Source of the DNA: an uncultured Opitutia bacterium | GTDB taxonomy: Bacteria; Verrucomicrobiota; Verrucomicrobiia; Opitutales; Opitutaceae | Length of the DNA stretch: 57,770 bases | Assembly: GCA_903825285.1 (NCBI GenBank) | Contig: CAIJZY010000021.1 | Location: 1-57,770, forward strand | Reading direction: 5' to 3' | Shown: positions 1 to 8,377 of the stretch, one piece after another | Layout of the letters: every line of letters starts with the position of its first letter | Numbering within the stretch: the stretch's first letter is position 1 | Notes under the pieces: generated by a model | What the model saw: only the letters and a program-made list of their open reading frames with translations | What the model was told of the DNA's origin: nothing | Database searches by the model: none | Position numbers and translations under genes: made by a program

Positions 1-93
1 GAACGCCGCTTGAATCGTTCGCCATGCACCACAGCCCGAACTGCCGGGCATCTGATGCCAGCCGATGCTGCTCGATACGCCAGGAAGGTGCGC

Positions 94-603
94 TCATTTT
101 GCGCCCTCCTTTCCTTGGTCAGACGTGACCTGTGACGGACTCTTTGCCGCGATAACGTTTCTGACAATCGCACGAATTGCCGTGCGCGTGTCCGCAGACA
201 ATTTGCTCCACGCCGAGACTATTTCCGCCAACTCCGCACACGCACGGTCCGCATTTGGGGAGTCTATCAGGGAAGATTCCAGTTCCGCACTTTCACATTC
301 GCTTCTTGCTCCGTTTGTAACCTTCTTTCTTTCTGAGCTTCGAGTCCCCCCTCGGGCACCAAATAGCCGATGCAGCTCGCTAGCTGCGGGATAGGCGATT
401 TGCACGAAGCTAGGCGGTGAGGGGCGCGCGAAATGGTCTGGGGCAGATTCAACCATCGTTTCACGTTCAACGAGCGTTAACCCCGTGTTGGCTCCACAAG
501 CCGGCGAGAGCGCAGAGTAAATCCTTAGCCGCAGAATGGATCTTCGGCGGACAAATTCTCCCGACGGGTCATCCTGACCGGGATCACCCGCGAATGGCCC
601 CAA
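94..603 (-). pseudogene. Possible remnant of an integrase or hypothetical protein tail
   Basis: The open frame covers 169 codons but has no recognisable catalytic domain. Its last part, read leftwards from about 270 to 94, has a composition like the short helical tail (acidic residues, then AEIVSAWSKL and an RTAIRAIVRNV helix) that I associate with the C-terminus of tyrosine recombinases or hypothetical proteins in Planctomycetes and Verrucomicrobia. The frame runs antisense through a tRNA 3'-end fragment at 339-361, an arrangement typical of recombinases that end inside their attachment site. The upstream part overlaps the end of the exporter gene at 584, so a full gene cannot be present. 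This could also be a spurious frame. The family assignment rests on memory of the tail motif only. Confidence 0.3.
339..361 (+). other. tRNA 3'-end fragment, putative attachment-site scar
   Basis: The sequence has the exact anatomy of a tRNA 3' terminus: a 7-nt T-loop TTCGAGT (339-345), a 5-nt T-stem strand CCCCC (346-350), a 7-nt acceptor strand CTCGGGC (351-357), discriminator A (358) and encoded CCA (359-361). The preceding bases TGAGC cannot pair with CCCCC, so the tRNA identity starts at the T-loop. This is the usual crossover block of tyrosine-recombinase attachment sites. The acceptor and the A discriminator fit a tRNA-Leu, but this is not certain. With this orientation the element it bounded would normally lie to the left, outside the window. 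Confidence 0.55.
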
Positions 604-1720
604 GAAGCTTGATCATGCCGAGGCCGACCGCGCCCACGGTCACAGCGGCGGACAGGCCAACGAAAAACGGACGCCAGCCCAGCCGTTTGAGACTGGCGAA
701 ACCAGTGCTCAGTCCCACTGCGGCCATCACTAAAGTGAGCAACCAAGTGGAGGCATGGTTCATAGAGCCCAGAAACTGGACCCAAAGTTCGTGGTCAATG
801 AATCCGAACGCGCGACTGGAGGCGTCACCCACGGTCCGGGCGATTGTCAGAAGAAGGAAGCCAAGTACAAAGGGCGGGAGAATCTGGTGACGCGGCCGAC
901 TCTTGGCATGTCCGCGCCGCCCACTGTGGAACAGCCCCGCCATCATCGGGATCACGGCTGCCATGCTGAGGTTGCGCATGATCTTCACGACCGTGGCAGT
1001 ATCGAGCACCGCCGGAGCATGGTGGGATTGCTGGTAGGCCAGCGCTGCGCCAGTCACCTGTGCCGTATCGTGGATGGCGGTACCGAAAAAGATGCCGATG
1101 GCGAGTGGATCATTTCCCAGCAGCCATGGGACGATGAACGGGTAGAGCAGCATCGCGAGCATGCCGAAGATGGCGACGCAGGCCACGGCATAGCTGACCT
1201 CCCCTTCCTCGGCATCGATGACCGGCGCGGTCGCCATGATCGCGGACACGCCACAAATACTGGTTCCCACGGCGATCAGCGTGGCCAGTCGTCGCGACAG
1301 CCCGGCTCTTGCCCCCATCCAAGGGATGATGACCAGTGCGGACGCAATGGTGGCAACAACCACGGGCATTGCCACTAAACCGATCCCACCGACGGCACCC
1401 AGACTCAGGCGCCAGCCGAGCAGCATGATCGCGATCCGTTGCAGCGGGCGCATGCAGGTGCGCAGACCTTCCTGAAAAACCGCCGGGATGCCTACCGTGT
1501 TGCACAGTATGATCCCCATCGCGATCGCGAGGGGGATGGCGCTGATCGGATTGAGGTGGGCGTCGAAGAATGTCCGGCCGATCCAGTCGGCGCTACTATT
1601 CGCCAGGTACGCGAGGGTCGCCGCAAGAAAGAAGCCGGGTACACTATCGCCCACCCAGCCCAACGCCCAATGCCCGATGCGGCTAACCGTGCGGGCGTTC
1701 CTGGGGGGAGAAATTCGCAT
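584..1720 (-). CDS. YeiH/PSE-family putative sulfate or sulfite exporter
   Basis: The 378-residue multi-spanning membrane protein matches the UPF0324/YeiH family (putative sulfate exporter, PSE). Family hallmarks include the AMGIILCNTVG region, GTSICGVSAIMATAPVI and the GTAIHDTAQVTGAAL segment. I chose the start at 1720 because GGAGG lies about 7 bases upstream of this ATG; a longer start at 1777 lacks such a site. It is divergent from the sulfoquinovose operon and has a half copy of the shared operator at 1794-1807. In this context it probably exports excess sulfite or an organosulfonate across the inner membrane. Substrate and direction are inferred from family and neighbours. Confidence 0.75.
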   Translation of the reverse strand: MRISPPRNARTVSRIGHWALGWVGDSVPGFFLAATLAYLANSSADWIGRTFFDAHLNPISAIPLAIAMGIILCNTVGIPAVFQEGLRTCMRPLQRIAIMLLGWRLSLGAVGGIGLVAMPVVVATIASALVIIPWMGARAGLSRRLATLIAVGTSICGVSAIMATAPVIDAEEGEVSYAVACVAIFGMLAMLLYPFIVPWLLGNDPLAIGIFFGTAIHDTAQVTGAALAYQQSHHAPAVLDTATVVKIMRNLSMAAVIPMMAGLFHSGRRGHAKSRPRHQILPPFVLGFLLLTIARTVGDASSRAFGFIDHELWVQFLGSMNHASTWLLTLVMAAVGLSTGFASLKRLGWRPFFVGLSAAVTVGAVGLGMIKLLGAIRG

Positions 1721-1793
1721 TACCCCCTCCAGGCTGTCCCAGCTGTCAAAAATCTCAGGTGTGTGGCGCGACGGCATGGGGCACGGCGTTTAT

Positions 1794-1807
1794 TTTCGCA
1801 TTAACAA
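1794..1807 (-). promoter_or_regulatory. Half-copy of the TTTCG-N4-CGAAA operator before the exporter gene
   Basis: On the - strand the site reads TTGTT-AATG-CGAAA, and with two flanking bases it shares the 11-base string AATGCGAAAAT with the dsrA site. The right arm is perfect and the left arm is degenerate. It lies about 75 bases upstream of the chosen exporter start. It is weaker than the other copies and could be chance. Confidence 0.35.
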
Positions 1808-1960
1808 TATAATCAAGCGCAAATCGGCTTGCGGCGATAAGTGCCGCGCTATCGGCCAATCAGGCCTTCGCTTCCGATTAACCCGCCCCTGGGTGGGTTT
1901 CCTTCCGCAAGTCGCTCCTTGCGATTGACCGGCATGGGTAGGACAGTAGCACAAATTAGT

Positions 1961-1990
1961 TTCAACTTGTTTCGAAAACAAAAATATACA
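1961..1990 (+). promoter_or_regulatory. Promoter with embedded operator of the sulfoquinovose operon
   Basis: A possible -35 TTCAAC (1961-1966) and -10 TATACA (1985-1990) are separated by 18 bases. The spacer is almost filled by the palindrome TTGTTT-CGA-AAACAA (1967-1981), which contains the operator variant TTTCG-AAAA-CAAAA (1970-1983). A protein bound here would block polymerase, so repression is the simplest reading. The predicted transcript start would be only a few bases before the ATG at 2001, giving a near-leaderless message. Promoter boxes are judged by eye. Confidence 0.45.
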
Positions 1991-2000
1991 TCATAGGGAT

Positions 2001-2762
2001 ATGAATTCCGTAAAACCCGCCCATTTTCTGCCTGCCAATGCGAGGGCCTTTACCTACACTGAAAAATCCAGCCCGGCCTCATCGCACCTGCAGTTTTTGA
2101 CCTATGGGGTCTATGAATTGGAAGGTAAGGCCGCGAGCGGAGTGCAGTCCCATCTGGGGGAGGAGGCGTTGCTGTTCGCCTTGAAGGGGCGGGTGACGGT
2201 CGAGTTGGGGGGAAAGACCTTCGTCATGGACCCCTATGATGTTATCTATGTGCCCCGCAACCAGGCCTACCGCCTCCGCCAGGAAGAGGGACAGGGCAAG
2301 TTGGTGGTCTGCCGGGCGCCCGCCAAGGTCGAGCACCCGGTTTATCACGCCAGTTGGAAGCAATACTCCCGTGACGAAAGCCGCATCCGGCATCTCAAGG
2401 GCAAGGACGTCTTTCTGATGTTCGATGTGAGTGAAGGCGCCGATAAGCTGATGGCGGGTTTTACACTGTTTCAGCCCGGCCAACGCTCCTGGCCGCCCCA
2501 CAACCATACGGATCAGGAGGAGATCTACATCTTTACCAAGGGGCGCGGCTCCATGGAGGTGTACGCGGAGGAGGAAACCAAGAGCTTTGTCCGCAGCGTG
2601 GCCGAAGGTGACGCGGTGACGATCCCCCTGTTGAATTACCACCCTGTCTTCAGCCAGGAGGAGGAACTGCACTTCATCTGGTGCATTGCCGGCAACCGCT
2701 ACTGGGTCGGCGACAAGAACAAGGACTTCATGACCGGCAAAGTGGACAAGTTGACGACCTAA
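2001..2762 (+). CDS. Two-cupin KduI/IolB-like isomerase, candidate sulfoquinovose isomerase
   Basis: The 253-residue protein has two cupin halves. The C-terminal half carries H167-x-H169, E174 and H214, matching the HxH(x4)E...H zinc site of KduI and IolB aldose-ketose isomerases. It is the first gene of the operon, one base short of abutting the mutarotase-like gene. No AGE-family (YihS-type) isomerase is present in the window, yet the downstream transaldolase needs sulfofructose. The simplest inference is that this cupin converts sulfoquinovose to 6-deoxy-6-sulfofructose in the cytoplasm. Family assignment is fairly firm; the substrate is inferred. It could instead act on another sugar acid. 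Confidence 0.7.
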   Translation: MNSVKPAHFLPANARAFTYTEKSSPASSHLQFLTYGVYELEGKAASGVQSHLGEEALLFALKGRVTVELGGKTFVMDPYDVIYVPRNQAYRLRQEEGQGKLVVCRAPAKVEHPVYHASWKQYSRDESRIRHLKGKDVFLMFDVSEGADKLMAGFTLFQPGQRSWPPHNHTDQEEIYIFTKGRGSMEVYAEEETKSFVRSVAEGDAVTIPLLNYHPVFSQEEELHFIWCIAGNRYWVGDKNKDFMTGKVDKLTT

Positions 2763-2763
2763 A

Positions 2764-3678
2764 ATGAGCGTCGTGCGGGAGGTAATTGCGTTCCAGGGCT
2801 GGCCCCACGCCCTGCGGCTCGCCAATGGCACGGTCGAGCTGATCATGACGCTCGATGTCGGGCCGCGGATTCTGTCCTACACCCGGCAGGGTGGACTGAA
2901 TCCCTTCAATATTTACGAGGATCAGGCTGGAGGCCGGGGAGAGGCGCAATGGCGCAACCGCGGGGGCCACCGGCTTTGGCTGGCACCCGAGGCTCCTGGG
3001 TTCAGCAATTTCCCGGACAACCAGCCGGTGGCTTGGGAAAAACTGGGCGACACCGGCGTCCGGCTGATTCCCCCGCCGGAGCCCGCGACGGGCTTCCAAA
3101 AGCAGATCGACCTCATTCTGGCGGCCACGGGAAGCAGGGTGACGGTACACCACCGCATCACCCGGATCTCCCCGGTTGCGAGCGTCGCCGCGCCGTGGGC
3201 TCTGAGTGTCATGGCCGCGGGCGGCACGGCAATCCTGCCCCAGCCGCCCTTCGGCGAGCATCCCCGCGACCTGCTGCCCAACCGGCGGCTGGTGGTCTGG
3301 CCCTACACGGATCTTGCCGACGCGCGCTATCGGCTCGGACGGAAATTCTTCACCGTGCGGCAGGATACGGCGGGGGTCCCCACCAAGATCGGCCTGGCCA
3401 CGTCGGTGGGCTGGGCCGCCTATCACCTGCCGCGCACCCTGTTCATCAAATATTTCACCCGAGCGGCCAGCGCCGATTACCCCGACGACGGCTGCAACCT
3501 CGAGGTCTTTACCAACGGGCGGATGCTGGAGCTGGAAACGCTGGGGCCACTGCAGCGCTTTGAACTGGGCACCACCGCGGAGCTGACCGAGCACTGGGAT
3601 TTGCGGACCGATCTACCGGAGATCGACCCTGGCGACGAAGCGGCCCTGGCGGCCTATTTTCAGCTTGCTCCCGCATAG
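2764..3678 (+). CDS. Galactose-mutarotase-fold protein, candidate SQ mutarotase
   Basis: The 304-residue protein resembles the DUF4380 group of aldose-1-epimerase-fold proteins: an early [16 protein letters not shown] strand pair, a [10 protein letters not shown] segment and a late [18 protein letters not shown] block. It starts two bases after the cupin stop, so the genes are likely co-translated. E. coli has a dedicated SQ mutarotase (YihR) in its SQ operon; an analogous anomer-interconverting role here is an inference from position. There is no signal peptide, so it is probably cytoplasmic. I cannot see decisive catalytic residues from sequence alone. Confidence 0.6.
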   Translation: MSVVREVIAFQGWPHALRLANGTVELIMTLDVGPRILSYTRQGGLNPFNIYEDQAGGRGEAQWRNRGGHRLWLAPEAPGFSNFPDNQPVAWEKLGDTGVRLIPPPEPATGFQKQIDLILAATGSRVTVHHRITRISPVASVAAPWALSVMAAGGTAILPQPPFGEHPRDLLPNRRLVVWPYTDLADARYRLGRKFFTVRQDTAGVPTKIGLATSVGWAAYHLPRTLFIKYFTRAASADYPDDGCNLEVFTNGRMLELETLGPLQRFELGTTAELTEHWDLRTDLPEIDPGDEAALAAYFQLAPA

Positions 3679-3725
3679 TTATTTCGGAATCGTAATAAGT
3701 CTTCGCTCCAATCCTCCCAAAACCA

Positions 3726-4004
3726 ATGATCTCATTCCTCATGCACGAAAAACAGGACACCGTCGGCGTCGCCGTCGTGGACCTCAAAGCCGGCCAGGTG
3801 GTGCAGGGACGCTCCCTGCATGGCAAATGCACGCCGCGGCTCAAGACCCTGAGCGACATCCCGCTCGGCCACAAGATTGCGCTCCAGCCCTTCAAGCCAG
3901 GCGACACCGTGTTCAAGTATGGCGTCGACATCGGAAAGATCGTGGCGCCGGTGAAAAAGGGCGAACACGTCCACGTCCACAACCTCAAGACCAAGCGCTG
4001 GTAA
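3726..4004 (+). CDS. suyA: (2R)-sulfolactate sulfo-lyase, alpha subunit
   Basis: The 92-residue protein is a SAF-domain (UxaA N-terminal) small subunit. The opening [18 protein letters not shown] and the later [21 protein letters not shown] are characteristic of SuyA. With SuyB it eliminates sulfite from (R)-sulfolactate, giving pyruvate; the reaction is cytoplasmic and iron dependent in this family. It is followed after 8 bases by the large subunit. An ATG at 3741 (residue 6) is an equally good start, since neither has a clear ribosome-binding site. Altronate dehydratase small subunits are related, but the sulfonate neighbours favour SuyA. Confidence 0.85.
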   Translation: MISFLMHEKQDTVGVAVVDLKAGQVVQGRSLHGKCTPRLKTLSDIPLGHKIALQPFKPGDTVFKYGVDIGKIVAPVKKGEHVHVHNLKTKRW

Positions 4005-4012
4005 TCTTCCCC

Positions 4013-5176
4013 ATGAAAACTCCCACCTTTCTCGGCTATCGGCGCAAGAATAAGCGGGTCGGAATCCGCAACCATGTCATCATCCTGCCGGTTGATGATA
4101 TTTCCAACGCGGCCTGCGAGGCCGTGGCCAACAACGTCAAGGGCACGATGGCGCTTCCGCACGCCTACGGGCGGCTCCAATTCGGCGAAGATCTCGAGCT
4201 CTTCTTCCGCACGATGATTGGCACGGGGTCCAACCCCAATGTTGCCGCGGTCGTCGTGATCGGCATCGAGCCAGGTTGGACGCAGCGGATCGTCGACGGG
4301 ATCGCCAAGACGGGCAAGCCGGTCGCCGGTTTCTCGATCGAACGGCATGGCGACTTGAAAACGATCGCGGAGGCCTCGCGGACGGCCAAGGAATACGTTC
4401 AGTGGGCCAGCGAGCTCCAGCGCGTGGAGTGCACGGTCGATGAACTCTATATCTCCGTGAAATGCGGCGAATCGGACACGACCACCGGCCTGGGTTCATG
4501 TCCGGCGGTCGGCAACGTGATCGACAAGACGGTGGCGATGGGGGCCACCGCCTCCTTCGGCGAAACCTCGGAGCTGACAGGCGGCGAACATATCGTGAAG
4601 GCGAAGGCCGCAACGCCGGCCATCGGTGAGGCGTTCATGAAGGTGTGGAACAACTACAACGACATGATCATGAAGGAAAAGACGGATGATTTGTCCGAGT
4701 CGCAGCCGACCAAGGGCAACATTCGCGGCGGCCTCACCACGATTGAGGAGAAGGCGATGGGCAACATCGAGAAACTCGGCAAGAAGACGAAGTTCGTGGG
4801 GGTGCTCAAGCCCGCCGAAGCTCCGACTCGCAAGGGCCTTTGGTTCATGGACACCTCGTCCGCCGCGGCCGAGGCGGTGACGCTGTGGGCGGCCTCAGGC
4901 GCGGTGGTGCATCTGTTCCCAACGGGGCAGGGCAACATCATTGGAAATCCGATCGAGCCCGTGATCAAGCTGTCCGCCAATCCTCTCACCTGCGCGACGA
5001 TGAGCGAGCACATCGACCTCGATGTCTCGGCCATTCTCCGGGGGGAGATGTCGGTGGACCAAGCCGGCGACAAGCTGCTGGCCTTGGTCGTGCGGACCGC
5101 CAGTGGACGTCTCACGGCCGCGGAGGCCTTGGGCCATCGTGAATTCGTGATGACAAAGCTCTACCGAAGCGCCTAG
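4013..5176 (+). CDS. suyB: (2R)-sulfolactate sulfo-lyase, beta subunit
   Basis: The 387-residue protein is a UxaA-family large subunit, with the opening [20 protein letters not shown], a central [19 protein letters not shown] segment and the C-terminal [18 protein letters not shown] motif. Its length fits SuyB, whose family is shorter than fused altronate dehydratases because the SAF part is a separate gene (suyA). The reaction is sulfolactate to pyruvate plus sulfite. The sulfite is the expected substrate of the dsr cluster 21 kb downstream, and pyruvate feeds fermentation or acetyl-CoA. I chose the ATG at 4013 because upstream codons overlap suyA. Confidence 0.88.
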   Translation: MKTPTFLGYRRKNKRVGIRNHVIILPVDDISNAACEAVANNVKGTMALPHAYGRLQFGEDLELFFRTMIGTGSNPNVAAVVVIGIEPGWTQRIVDGIAKTGKPVAGFSIERHGDLKTIAEASRTAKEYVQWASELQRVECTVDELYISVKCGESDTTTGLGSCPAVGNVIDKTVAMGATASFGETSELTGGEHIVKAKAATPAIGEAFMKVWNNYNDMIMKEKTDDLSESQPTKGNIRGGLTTIEEKAMGNIEKLGKKTKFVGVLKPAEAPTRKGLWFMDTSSAAAEAVTLWAASGAVVHLFPTGQGNIIGNPIEPVIKLSANPLTCATMSEHIDLDVSAILRGEMSVDQAGDKLLALVVRTASGRLTAAEALGHREFVMTKLYRSA

Positions 5177-5198
5177 TGGCGGCGCCGCTTCGCGGACC

Positions 5199-6398
5199 AT
5201 GCCGACCGAAAGCGCATCCTCGAGCCGCTGCGGCGTGGTGTGGGCCAGGGAGCTAGTCCGCGATCTCGCCGTGGCGGCAAAAGTGCCGCCCGGCGATGCC
5301 GGGCGGTTTGCGGATGCCTTGGTTGCCGCAGACGTGGCGGGCATCCCCACCCATGGGATTTCCCGGTTGAACATCTATCTGCGGCGGATTCAAGCCGGGC
5401 TGATCAATCCGCGGGCCCGGCTGGCGGTTCGCCGCCGGCGGGGCGGCGTGCTCGTGCTCGACGCCAACAATGGCCTCGGCCAGGTCCAAACACTCAAGGC
5501 CTTGGACAAGCTCGTTCCGCTCGCTCGGGAGCATGGCGTGGCGGTCGCGACGATACGCAACTCGCAGCATTTCGGCGCCGTCTCGTACTACTGCAACAGG
5601 GCGGCAGCCCAGGGCATGATCCTGATTGCCTCCACGAATGGCGAGCCGGCCGTGTCGCCCGAGGGCGCGTGCCAAGCTTTTTTCGGCACCAACCCTTTGG
5701 CCGCCTCCTTCCCGACGGGCCTGGGCTGGCCCGTGAAGATTGATTTCGCCACTTCGATCGTGGCGCGGGGCAACATCATTGCTGCACAAAAGCGCGGCCA
5801 GCGGATCCCGCCAGGCTGGGCGCTGAACCTCGAGGGAGAACCGACCACCGACGCCGCGGCGGCATTGGCGGGCACGGTCCTCGCGTTGGGCGGGCACAAG
5901 GGTTACGCCTTGGCCTTGATGTTGGAGGTCCTGTCCGGGGTGTTGTCGGGCGCGGCGATCGGTCCGGCGGTGGGTTCGATGTACAAGAATATGAACCGCG
6001 CGCAGGGGGTGGGCCATTTCCTCTGCCTGCTGGACATCGCGGCCTTCATGGACGTCTCCGAGTTCAAACAACGGGTCGACCAAACGATCCAAGGGATCAA
6101 GGCGTGCCGGAAACGTCCCGGCGTTTCCGAGATTTTGGTCCCGGGGGAGCGCTCGCACCGCCGGGCCCAGGAGAACCACGAGCTGGGAATACCCCTCGAG
6201 GAATCCACGCGCGCGGAGTTGAAGCAGCTCTGCAAAGACCTGGGCGTGAAGTTCCGGCTCAATCCGGTCGACGATCTCCGGCCACCGGCGCCCCGGCGGC
6301 GGTCCTTGCCTCGCGCGGCGGCGCACACGTTCCGTGGCGCAAGCTCGCAGTCCAGCCGCCGCGGCCCGACCCACCAAGCGCACCGGTGGCCCCAATGA
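5199..6398 (+). CDS. Ldh2/ComC-type dehydrogenase, candidate (R)-sulfolactate dehydrogenase
   Basis: The 399-residue protein belongs to the malate/L-lactate/sulfolactate dehydrogenase (Ldh_2) family. It keeps the catalytic-His segment AADVAGIPTHGISRL, the VLDANNGLGQV strand, IRNSQHFGAVSYY, the FFGTNPLAASFP nucleotide region and the GGHKGYALALMLEVLSG helix. ComC enzymes of this family oxidise (R)-sulfolactate to sulfopyruvate with NAD. Between suyB and the racemase-like gene, it may interconvert sulfolactate enantiomers via sulfopyruvate or drain sulfolactate. Its last 45 or so residues (after LGVKF) are a Pro/Arg/Ser-rich extension unlike the family, perhaps from loss of an older stop. The stop overlaps the next ATG as ATGA. 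Confidence 0.75.
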   Translation: MPTESASSSRCGVVWARELVRDLAVAAKVPPGDAGRFADALVAADVAGIPTHGISRLNIYLRRIQAGLINPRARLAVRRRRGGVLVLDANNGLGQVQTLKALDKLVPLAREHGVAVATIRNSQHFGAVSYYCNRAAAQGMILIASTNGEPAVSPEGACQAFFGTNPLAASFPTGLGWPVKIDFATSIVARGNIIAAQKRGQRIPPGWALNLEGEPTTDAAAALAGTVLALGGHKGYALALMLEVLSGVLSGAAIGPAVGSMYKNMNRAQGVGHFLCLLDIAAFMDVSEFKQRVDQTIQGIKACRKRPGVSEILVPGERSHRRAQENHELGIPLEESTRAELKQLCKDLGVKFRLNPVDDLRPPAPRRRSLPRAAAHTFRGASSQSSRRGPTHQAHRWPQ

Positions 6399-7654
6399 TG
6401 CAAATCCGCGTTCCATATGGACGTTCCTTTGTGTCGGCCTCCGTTCCGGATCTGACGGGGATCGATATCATTGAGGCCGCGGAAACACCGGGGGCCGCCG
6501 ATCCGGCCGGCGCCGTCCGCTCGGCTCTGGCCAACCTTTGCGGCGGGGCAACGTGGGCTGATTTCGCGGGAGCGCGCTCGGTGGCCATCACCGTCAACGA
6601 CAAGACGCGTCCCGTTCCCCATCATCAGCTCCTGCCGCCGCTGCTGGAGCGCCTCGCCGCCCTCGGGATCCCCGATACCGCCATTACCTTTTACGTGGCC
6701 GTGGGGACGCATCCGCCGATGACACGGGACGAATTTCCGGCGATCCTGCCGGGCGAGATCCTGAAGCGCTATCAGGTGGTGTCACACGATGCGGAAGATG
6801 GCGACCAGCTGACCAACTTGGGCGAAACCTCGCGTGGAACGCCGGTCTGGTCCAACAAGGCCTACGTCGCCGCTGACCTGAAGATCGTGGTGGGCAATCT
6901 CGAGCCCCATCAGTTCGTCGGTTTCTCCGGCGGCGTGAAAGGTGCAGCCATCGGGCTTTCCGGGTTGCAGACGATCAACCGCAATCACGCGCTGATGATG
7001 CATCCCGATTCCCAGTTGGGCGAATACGAGACCAACCCGGCGCGGCAGGACGTGGAGGAAATCGGGGCCAAAATGGGAATCCACCTGGCGTTGAACGCCA
7101 TCTTGAATCAGCACCGGCAGATCGTGCATGTGCTCGCGGGTGAGCCCCGCGCCGTGATGCGGGCCGGGGTGCCGCTCTCGCGTCAGGTTTGCCAGGTGGG
7201 CGTTGCATCGAGGTACAGCCTCCTCATCACCTCACCGGGCGGGCACCCCAAGGACATCAATATTTACCAGGCGCAGAAGGCGCTCGGGCACGCGGCGCTG
7301 GTCGCCCGGCCGGGCGGGACCATCATCCTCGTGGCCGCCTGTCCCGAAGGCACGGGCAGCCCGCACTACGAGGAATGGATGACAGGGAAAAAGTCCTACG
7401 AGGAAATCATCAAACGCTTCAGCGCCGAGGGCTTCCGCATCGGGCCGCACAAGGCTTATCAAATTGCCCGCGATGCCTCCAGGACGCGGCTGCTCTTCTG
7501 CACAGGAATGGACGAATGCCTGGCGCGGGCCCTGTTGCTCAATCCGGTCCGGGATTTCCAGGCCGCGGTGGACGAGGCGTTGCCGCGACTGCGGCCCGGT
7601 GAGCGGATCGGCGTTCTCCCCCATGCCAACTCCACCATTCCTTACCTGATATAA
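6395..7654 (+). CDS. LarA-family nickel-pincer racemase, candidate sulfolactate racemase
   Basis: The 419-residue protein is a LarA (DUF2088) homologue. All key residues of Lactiplantibacillus LarA align with a constant offset of two: H106 (GTHPP), H172 (EPHQF), K182 (GGVKG, the cofactor-attaching lysine) and H198 (NRNH, nickel ligand). It should therefore use the nickel-pincer nucleotide cofactor and racemise or epimerise a 2-hydroxy acid. The start overlaps the dehydrogenase stop. Aldehyde oxidation of sulfolactaldehyde is expected to give (S)-sulfolactate while SuyAB needs (R), so sulfolactate is the obvious substrate; this is inference. LarB, LarC and LarE, needed to make the cofactor, are not in the window. 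Confidence 0.8.
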   Translation: MMQIRVPYGRSFVSASVPDLTGIDIIEAAETPGAADPAGAVRSALANLCGGATWADFAGARSVAITVNDKTRPVPHHQLLPPLLERLAALGIPDTAITFYVAVGTHPPMTRDEFPAILPGEILKRYQVVSHDAEDGDQLTNLGETSRGTPVWSNKAYVAADLKIVVGNLEPHQFVGFSGGVKGAAIGLSGLQTINRNHALMMHPDSQLGEYETNPARQDVEEIGAKMGIHLALNAILNQHRQIVHVLAGEPRAVMRAGVPLSRQVCQVGVASRYSLLITSPGGHPKDINIYQAQKALGHAALVARPGGTIILVAACPEGTGSPHYEEWMTGKKSYEEIIKRFSAEGFRIGPHKAYQIARDASRTRLLFCTGMDECLARALLLNPVRDFQAAVDEALPRLRPGERIGVLPHANSTIPYLI

Positions 7655-7729
7655 AGCCAAGCCCATTTCCCAACCACCCGGCCCCCGCCCTCCGCGGAGG
7701 CCCAACCCGCAACCAGAAAGTGAGTTTTT

Positions 7730-8377
7730 ATGAAACTATTCATCGACACAGCTGACATCGCCCAGATCAAGGAGACCTACTCGTGGGGCATCATTGATGG
7801 CGTCACCACGAATCCTTCCCATGTCGCAAAGACCGGCCGGCCTGCGGCCGCAGTCTATCGGGACATCTGTGCAATCGTCGACGGGCCAATCAGCCTCGAG
7901 ACGCTGAGCCTCACCGCCCCGGAGATGATCGCCGAAGGGCGCGAGCTCGCCAAATTCCACCGCAACGTGGTCGTAAAAATTCCCATGACACGCGAAGGCA
8001 TGAAGGCCGTGAAGGTCCTGGCCGCGGAGGGGATCAAGACCAATGTGACCGTGACCTTTTCACCGTTGCAGGCCCTGCTCGCCGCCAAATGCGGGGCAAC
8101 CTACATCAGCCCCTTTGTGGGTCGGCTGGACAGCTTTGGCCACACCGGGATGGATTTGGTCCGGCAGATCAAACAGATTTACACGAACTACGGCTACAAG
8201 ACGGAGATCATCGTCGCCGCCGTCCGGCATCCCCTGCATGTGCTGGAGGCCGCGCTGGCCGGGGCCGAGGTGGCCACAATGGGTTATGACGTCATGGTTC
8301 AACTCTATCACCACCCCCTGACCGACTTGGGCATCGAGACGTTCCTCAAGGATTGGAAGAAAGTTCCCCAGTCATGA
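7730..8377 (+). CDS. sftT: Small transaldolase, candidate 6-deoxy-6-sulfofructose transaldolase
   Basis: The 215-residue protein is a TalC/fructose-6-phosphate-aldolase-type transaldolase. It has D6 in MKLFIDTAD, the GVTTNPS strand and the Schiff-base lysine K83 in VVVKIPMT. In the sulfo-TAL route of sulfoglycolysis this enzyme class cleaves sulfofructose and passes the C3 unit to glyceraldehyde-3-phosphate, releasing sulfolactaldehyde and fructose-6-phosphate. The position directly before an aldehyde dehydrogenase and in an operon with suyAB supports that function over a housekeeping transaldolase. The acceptor could come from glycerol through the GlpK/GlpD operon. The next gene overlaps by ATGA. 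Confidence 0.8.
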   Translation: MKLFIDTADIAQIKETYSWGIIDGVTTNPSHVAKTGRPAAAVYRDICAIVDGPISLETLSLTAPEMIAEGRELAKFHRNVVVKIPMTREGMKAVKVLAAEGIKTNVTVTFSPLQALLAAKCGATYISPFVGRLDSFGHTGMDLVRQIKQIYTNYGYKTEIIVAAVRHPLHVLEAALAGAEVATMGYDVMVQLYHHPLTDLGIETFLKDWKKVPQS

